Assembly (NCBI RefSeq): GCF_014650055.1
Contig: NZ_BMUF01000010.1
Location: forward strand, 248,001 to 312,000
Length of the DNA: 64,000 nt
Direction of reading: 5' to 3'
Source of the DNA: Streptomyces malachitofuscus
Lineage (GTDB): Bacteria; Actinomycetota; Actinomycetes; Streptomycetales; Streptomycetaceae
How positions within the stretch are numbered: position 1 is the first letter of the stretch; the number at the start of each line of letters is the position of its first letter. A program made the translations under genes and the position numbers. The notes beneath the pieces are model-generated. The model was not told the origin of the DNA. It saw only the letters and a list, made by a program, of their open reading frames with translations, and ran no database searches. This document shows, one piece after another, positions 60,366-64,000 of this stretch.

Positions 60366-60677
60366 GGCGTACCCCCTGAGGCTGCGGTGCCTGCCCACGC
60401 ACCGGGTTGACGTTCTTCCGCGGCCGTACTTCTCACGTCCCGGCGAGAACCGGCCGTGAAGATCAATGCCCCGCCGCAGTGCCGACAATGCGAAGCATGT
60501 GAGGATTGCCGGGGTAACGGCTGTTGCCGGCCCCTCTCCTGGCTACCCATGCGCGGACGTGGATCCTCCCGCGCGCCCCCGCGGATGCACCCATGCGCCC
60601 CGGAGACGGAACCGATGCTCCTCCCCCGCGCACACGGGCGGGCGTAACCCCTGGTGACGGCCGTAGTTGTGTTCATC
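60366..60677. other. 312-bp divergent spacer
   Basis: Divergent intergenic region with no gene that I can support. It contains several moderately GC-rich hairpins and a TAGTTG-like motif at 60664-60669 that could serve as -10 for the forward gene. No operator symmetric enough to report with confidence. Confidence 0.5.
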
Positions 60678-61331
60678 GTGGAAGAGACGATCGCGGCCGC
60701 CGACGCCGTACAGATCCCGAAGCAGCGCGGGGAATCGCTGCTGGACACCGCCGTTCGCTACGCGGAGGAACGGCACTGGGACGTGTTCCCGGGCACCTGG
60801 CCGGAGGTCGTGGACGGGGTGCACGGGTGCTCGTGCGGTGACGCGGCGTGCCCGGCCCCCGGCGCGCACCCGGCGCGCCCGGACTGGGCGGCCCAGGCGA
60901 CCGGCAGCGCCACCGTCGCCCGGCGGATGTGGCAGAAGCAGCCGGCCGCCTCGATCCTGCTGCCCACCGGGCGGACCTTCGACGCGATCTCCGTGCCCGA
61001 GACGGCCGGCTTCCTGGCGCTCGCGCGGATGGAGCGGATGGAGCTGACGCTGGGTCCCGTGACGCTCACACCGGACCGGCGGATGGAGTTCTTCGTGCTG
61101 CCGGGGGCGGCGGCGAAGGTTCCCGACCTGGTGCGCAAGCTGGGGTGGACGGTGGCGTCGCTGGACCTGACGGTCCTCGGGGAGGGCGCGTACGTGGCCG
61201 CGCCGCCCACGCGGTTCGGATGCCGCGGGGCCGTGCAGTGGGCCTGCCGGCCCACCCCGGCCAACCGATGGCTGCCGGACGCCGAGGAGTTGGTGTCGCC
61301 GCTGGCCTACGCGTGCGGCAGGGACCGGTAG
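60678..61331 (+). CDS. Primase-polymerase-like protein, short form
   Basis: 217 residues resembling the N-terminal domain of bifunctional primase/polymerase (prim-pol) proteins: RYAEERHWDVFPGTW, a Cys cluster CSCGDAACPAPGAHPARP, LLPTGRTFDAISVPE, and WACRPTPANRWLPDAEEL. Real prim-pol enzymes carry a DxD strand; here that segment reads FDAISVPE, so catalysis is doubtful. The length is far below that of replicative enzymes. The start is uncertain among GTG 60654, 60669 and 60678; no ribosome-binding site is clear. The ABC pair follows 54 bp later. Confidence 0.72.
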   Translation: MEETIAAADAVQIPKQRGESLLDTAVRYAEERHWDVFPGTWPEVVDGVHGCSCGDAACPAPGAHPARPDWAAQATGSATVARRMWQKQPAASILLPTGRTFDAISVPETAGFLALARMERMELTLGPVTLTPDRRMEFFVLPGAAAKVPDLVRKLGWTVASLDLTVLGEGAYVAAPPTRFGCRGAVQWACRPTPANRWLPDAEELVSPLAYACGRDR

Positions 61332-61385
61332 GGGCGGCGCGCCCGCCGACGTGCCCTACGCTTCCAGCCGGCGGAGGGAGTCGTC

Positions 61386-62159
61386 GTGGGAACTGTCGCC
61401 GTACGTGTGCAGGGGCTCTGGAAGCGGTTCGGGCAGCAGGTCGCCGTGGGCGGGATCGATCTGGAGCTGCCCGCCGGGCGGTTCATCGGGCTGGTCGGCC
61501 CCAACGGCGCGGGGAAGACCACCACGTTGTCCATGGTGACCGGACTGCTGCGGCCGGATCAGGGAACCGTCGAGGTCGTCGGGCACGACGTGTGGCGGGA
61601 CCCGGTCGAGGTCAAGGCCCGGATCGGGGTCCTGCCGGAGGGTCTGCGGCTCTTCGAGCGGCTGTCGGGGCGTGAACTGCTCGCCTACACGGGGCGGCTG
61701 CGGGGGCTGCCCGGTGACGAGGTCGACCGGCGCGCCACCCAGCTGCTGGACGTCCTCGACCTCGCCGGTGCCCAGCACAAGCTCGTCGTCGACTACTCGA
61801 CCGGCATGCGCAAGAAGGCCGGCCTCGCCGCCGCCCTGCTGCACAACCCCGAAGTCCTCTTCCTGGACGAGCCGTTCGAGGGCGTCGACCCGGTCTCCGC
61901 GCAGACCATCCGGGGCGTGCTGGAGCGGTACACGGCGTCCGGCGCCACGGTCGTGTTCTCCTCCCACGTCATGGAGCTCGTCGAGTCGCTGTGCGACTGG
62001 GTGGCGGTGATGGCCGCGGGCCGCATCCGCGCCCACGGCCCCCTCGCCGAGGTGCGCGGTGACGCGCCCTCGCTCCAGCGGGCGTTCCTGGAACTCGTCG
62101 GCGCCGACAGCCGCGACGCCGGCTCCGGCCTCGACTGGCTGGGCGGTGGCTCCCGGTGA
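61386..62159 (+). CDS. ABC transporter ATP-binding protein
   Basis: 257 residues. Walker A GPNGAGKT, signature VDYSTGMRKKAGLAAALLH (STGMRKK in place of the usual LSGGQ form), Walker B VLFLDEPFEGVD, D- and H-loop (VVFSSHVMELVE). It drives export through the adjacent permease. GTG at 61386 follows GGAGGGA with 7-nt spacing. The next gene overlaps by 4 bp (GTGA), so both belong to one operon. Substrate unknown. Confidence 0.92.
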   Translation: MGTVAVRVQGLWKRFGQQVAVGGIDLELPAGRFIGLVGPNGAGKTTTLSMVTGLLRPDQGTVEVVGHDVWRDPVEVKARIGVLPEGLRLFERLSGRELLAYTGRLRGLPGDEVDRRATQLLDVLDLAGAQHKLVVDYSTGMRKKAGLAAALLHNPEVLFLDEPFEGVDPVSAQTIRGVLERYTASGATVVFSSHVMELVESLCDWVAVMAAGRIRAHGPLAEVRGDAPSLQRAFLELVGADSRDAGSGLDWLGGGSR

Positions 62160-63748
62160 GCGGGGCCGCGGTCACCGCCGTCTTCGTACGGCTGAAGCTG
62201 TCCCTGCTGCGCAACGGCCTGCGGCAGTCCGGCGGCCGCAGGGCGGCGTACATCGCCTCCGCCGTCGCCGCCCTGCTCGTCGCCGCGCTCCAGCTGTTCG
62301 GGCTGATCGCGCTGCGCGGATACGACCACGTCGAGTCGCTGGCCGTGCTTCTCGTGGCGGTCCTGGCGCTGGGCTGGGCGGTGATGCCGCTGTTCTTCCC
62401 CGGCGGCGACGAGACCCTCGATCCGACCCGGCTGGTGATGCTGCCGCTGCGGCCGCGGGCCCTGGTGCGGGCCCTGCTCACGGCCTCGCTGATCGGCATC
62501 GGGCCGCTGTTCACGCTGTGCCTGCTCACCGGTTCGGTGATCGCCGTCGCCCACGGCGGGGCGGCGTTCGCCATGGGCGTGGCCGCCGTGCCGCTGGCAC
62601 TGCTGGTGTGCGTGGCGCTCGCCCGGGCGGTCGCCACGGCCAACGTACGGCTGCTGACGAGCCGCAAGGGCCGGGACCTCGCGGTGCTCAGCGGACTGGT
62701 GATCGCCGTCGGCGCGCAGGTGGTCAACTTCGGGGCCCAGCGGCTGGGTTCGTCCGGCCTGGAGCAGCTGGCCCCGGTGGCGGACGTGCTGCGCTGGTTC
62801 CCGCCAGCGTCGGCGCTCGGCGCGGTGCACGCGACCGGCGAGGGCTCGTACGCGGTCGCGGGGGCCCAACTGGCGGCGAGCGCGGCGGCCTTGGCGGCGC
62901 TGCTGGCGCTGTGGTCGCGGTCGCTGACGCGGCTGATGACCTCCCCGGACGGTTCCACCCTCCAGGCGGGCGACGCGGCGGTCCGCGAACGGTCGTCGGC
63001 CGGGCTCGCCCGGCTGCTGCCCCCGGGCCGCACCGGTACGGCCGTGCAGCGCAGCCTGCTCTACATCTGGCGCGACCCGAAGACCAAGACCGCCTGGGTC
63101 ACCTCGCTGGCGATCGGACTGATCGTGCCGGTGTTCAACGCCTGGCAGGGCACCGGCTCGGTGTACATCGCCTGCTTCGCCGCCGGGATGCTCGGCATCA
63201 TGATGTACAACCAGTTCGGGCAGGACACCTCCGCGTTCTGGATGGTCGCGATGACCATCTCCTCCACCCGGGACGCGTACGTCGAACTGCGCGCCCGCGC
63301 ACTGACCCTGCTGCTGATCACCCTGCCCTACTCCGCGCTCGTCACCGTGCTGACGACGGCCGTGCTGGACGACTGGGCGCGGCTGCCGGAGGCGCTCGGC
63401 CTGTCCTTCGCCCTGCTCGGCGCGATGCTCGCGACGGGCGCGTGGACCTCGGCCCGGTTCCCGTACTCCATCCCGCAGGAGGGCTACAAGAACGTCGCCC
63501 CCGGCCAGGTCGGCCTGGCCTGGATCTCGATCTTCGGCGGCATGGTCGCGGCGGCGGTGCTGTGCGTCCCCGTCATCGCCCTCACGATCTGGCTGAACGT
63601 CGACGCCGCCGGCCAGGACCTGCTCTGGCTGCTGCTGCCGGTCGGCACGGCCTACGGGGCCGTCCTGACCCTGCTGGGACTGCGCCTGGCCGCACCGCAG
63701 ACGGCCCGGCGGCTGCCGGAGATCATCACGGCGGTCAGCCGGGGCTGA
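62156..63748 (+). CDS. ABC transporter permease
   Basis: 530 residues with about 12 membrane helices in two halves of six. Central cytoplasmic region has RSLLYIWRDPKTKTAWVTSLAIG. It is the ABC-2-like permease partner of the ATPase encoded just upstream (4-bp overlap). No family-specific substrate motif seen. Start GTG at 62156. Confidence 0.88.
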   Translation: MSGAAVTAVFVRLKLSLLRNGLRQSGGRRAAYIASAVAALLVAALQLFGLIALRGYDHVESLAVLLVAVLALGWAVMPLFFPGGDETLDPTRLVMLPLRPRALVRALLTASLIGIGPLFTLCLLTGSVIAVAHGGAAFAMGVAAVPLALLVCVALARAVATANVRLLTSRKGRDLAVLSGLVIAVGAQVVNFGAQRLGSSGLEQLAPVADVLRWFPPASALGAVHATGEGSYAVAGAQLAASAAALAALLALWSRSLTRLMTSPDGSTLQAGDAAVRERSSAGLARLLPPGRTGTAVQRSLLYIWRDPKTKTAWVTSLAIGLIVPVFNAWQGTGSVYIACFAAGMLGIMMYNQFGQDTSAFWMVAMTISSTRDAYVELRARALTLLLITLPYSALVTVLTTAVLDDWARLPEALGLSFALLGAMLATGAWTSARFPYSIPQEGYKNVAPGQVGLAWISIFGGMVAAAVLCVPVIALTIWLNVDAAGQDLLWLLLPVGTAYGAVLTLLGLRLAAPQTARRLPEIITAVSRG

Positions 63749-63984
63749 GGGGCCGCCCCGCCCGACGAGGGCGAGCGGTATGTTCTGTCCGGCGGCAGCG
63801 ACGCCCGGCGAACGCCTCGGCCGGCACCTTTCCCCATGTGAACGGGGTGACGCGGCTCTCTCGTACAACAATTCCCTCAATCTTGTCGAGAAGCCGATGT
63901 GCGCTGAGTCACGTTCAAGTTGAATGATTGCAAGTGAGAGAACCGTCGTGCCGTACGTGCGGACGCAGCCTGCAGGGGGTTCAG
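63749..63984. other. Spacer before the next gene
   Basis: No gene seen in 236 bp. The strand from about 63850 to 63940 is less GC-rich (ACAACAATTCCCTC, TTCAAGTTGAATG) and probably contains the promoter of the gene that begins at 63985. TTCAA-GT-TGAA with symmetric ends sits at about 63912-63924. Confidence 0.4.
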
Positions 63985-64000
63985 GTGAGTGCTTCCCGGC
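63985..64000 (+). CDS. Probable start of the next gene (5' end only)
   Basis: GTG at 63985 with AGGGGG about 5 nt upstream (63974-63979) opens a frame encoding V-S-A-S-R at the window end. The context suggests a real start, but only five codons are visible, so no function can be given. Confidence 0.4.

Noticed and set aside
1..64000. tRNA, rRNA or insertion sequences
   Set aside because: I scanned for T-loop-like motifs, rRNA segments, transposase motifs and terminal repeats and found none that held up.

Overview
The window is a gene-dense, very GC-rich stretch of an actinobacterial chromosome, almost certainly Streptomyces. The signs are strong G/C third-position bias, many GTG starts, an XRE/DUF397 pair, a fused FO synthase for coenzyme F420, SCO4402-type and Imm49-type proteins, and above all an afsR-afsS-afsK locus in which AfsK keeps the known Lys44 and Thr168 numbering. 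I see no insertion sequence, prophage, CRISPR array, tRNA or rRNA, so this looks like chromosome core rather than an arm or an island.

Layout. 1-5.4 kb: the 3' end of a TrkH potassium channel, a convergent KdpD sensor kinase without kdpFABC, and an Imm49-like protein. 5.4-8.6 kb: a TetR regulator divergent from an MMPL exporter, with a perfect palindrome between them. 8.6-15.2 kb: a secreted peptide, an HTH/membrane/lectin-like protein, HIT and AbiEii-like proteins, an MFS exporter divergent from an ArsR-type regulator, glutathione peroxidase, and a MerR-GyrI regulator. 15.3-24.2 kb: DUF397 and XRE, a GOLPH3-like protein, a D-Ala-D-Ala carboxypeptidase with a long acidic tail, a membrane protein and a sodium:solute symporter. 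24.4-29.7 kb: an ADP-ribosylglycohydrolase-like protein lacking metal ligands, an ArsR-MFS operon, a stand-alone GyrB-like ATPase, DUF2165, and a VapBC pair.

29.7-36 kb is F420-centred: an LDT-like protein lacking its catalytic Cys, fbiC, an LLM-type oxidoreductase, a CehA-type metallohydrolase and a Ddn-type deazaflavin oxidoreductase. 36-42 kb is the AfsR/AfsS/AfsK secondary-metabolism switch. AfsK (Ser/Thr kinase) phosphorylates AfsR, which is expected to activate afsS through a direct repeat still visible upstream of afsS. 42-50 kb holds VOC, TetR, two PNPOx-fold proteins, an 82/77-bp tandem array, a flavin monooxygenase, an MFS carrier divergent from a GlxA-type regulator, and a pair of consensus DnaA boxes. 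49.8-54 kb is a signalling neighbourhood: RsbW-like ATPase, EF-hand protein, STAS antagonist, and an ECF sigma factor with a zinc-finger anti-sigma fused to a mycothiol-isomerase-like domain. 54-64 kb: PurU, an SCO4402-type protein, an ABC solute-binding lipoprotein, a repeat-rich membrane protein, a TPR regulator, a primase-polymerase-like protein, an ABC ATPase/permease pair, and a probable start of one more gene.

Two themes cut across the window. First, at least 13 genes have a TANNNT-like -10 element placed 6-7 nt before the start codon, the geometry of leaderless transcripts. Second, two convergent 3'-to-3' spacers are filled almost stop-to-stop by nested palindromes with perfect 31-bp outer arms and a shared core. 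Several genes also look like catalytically altered members of enzyme families: ADP-ribosylglycohydrolase, L,D-transpeptidase, GyrB, AbiEii and primase-polymerase.
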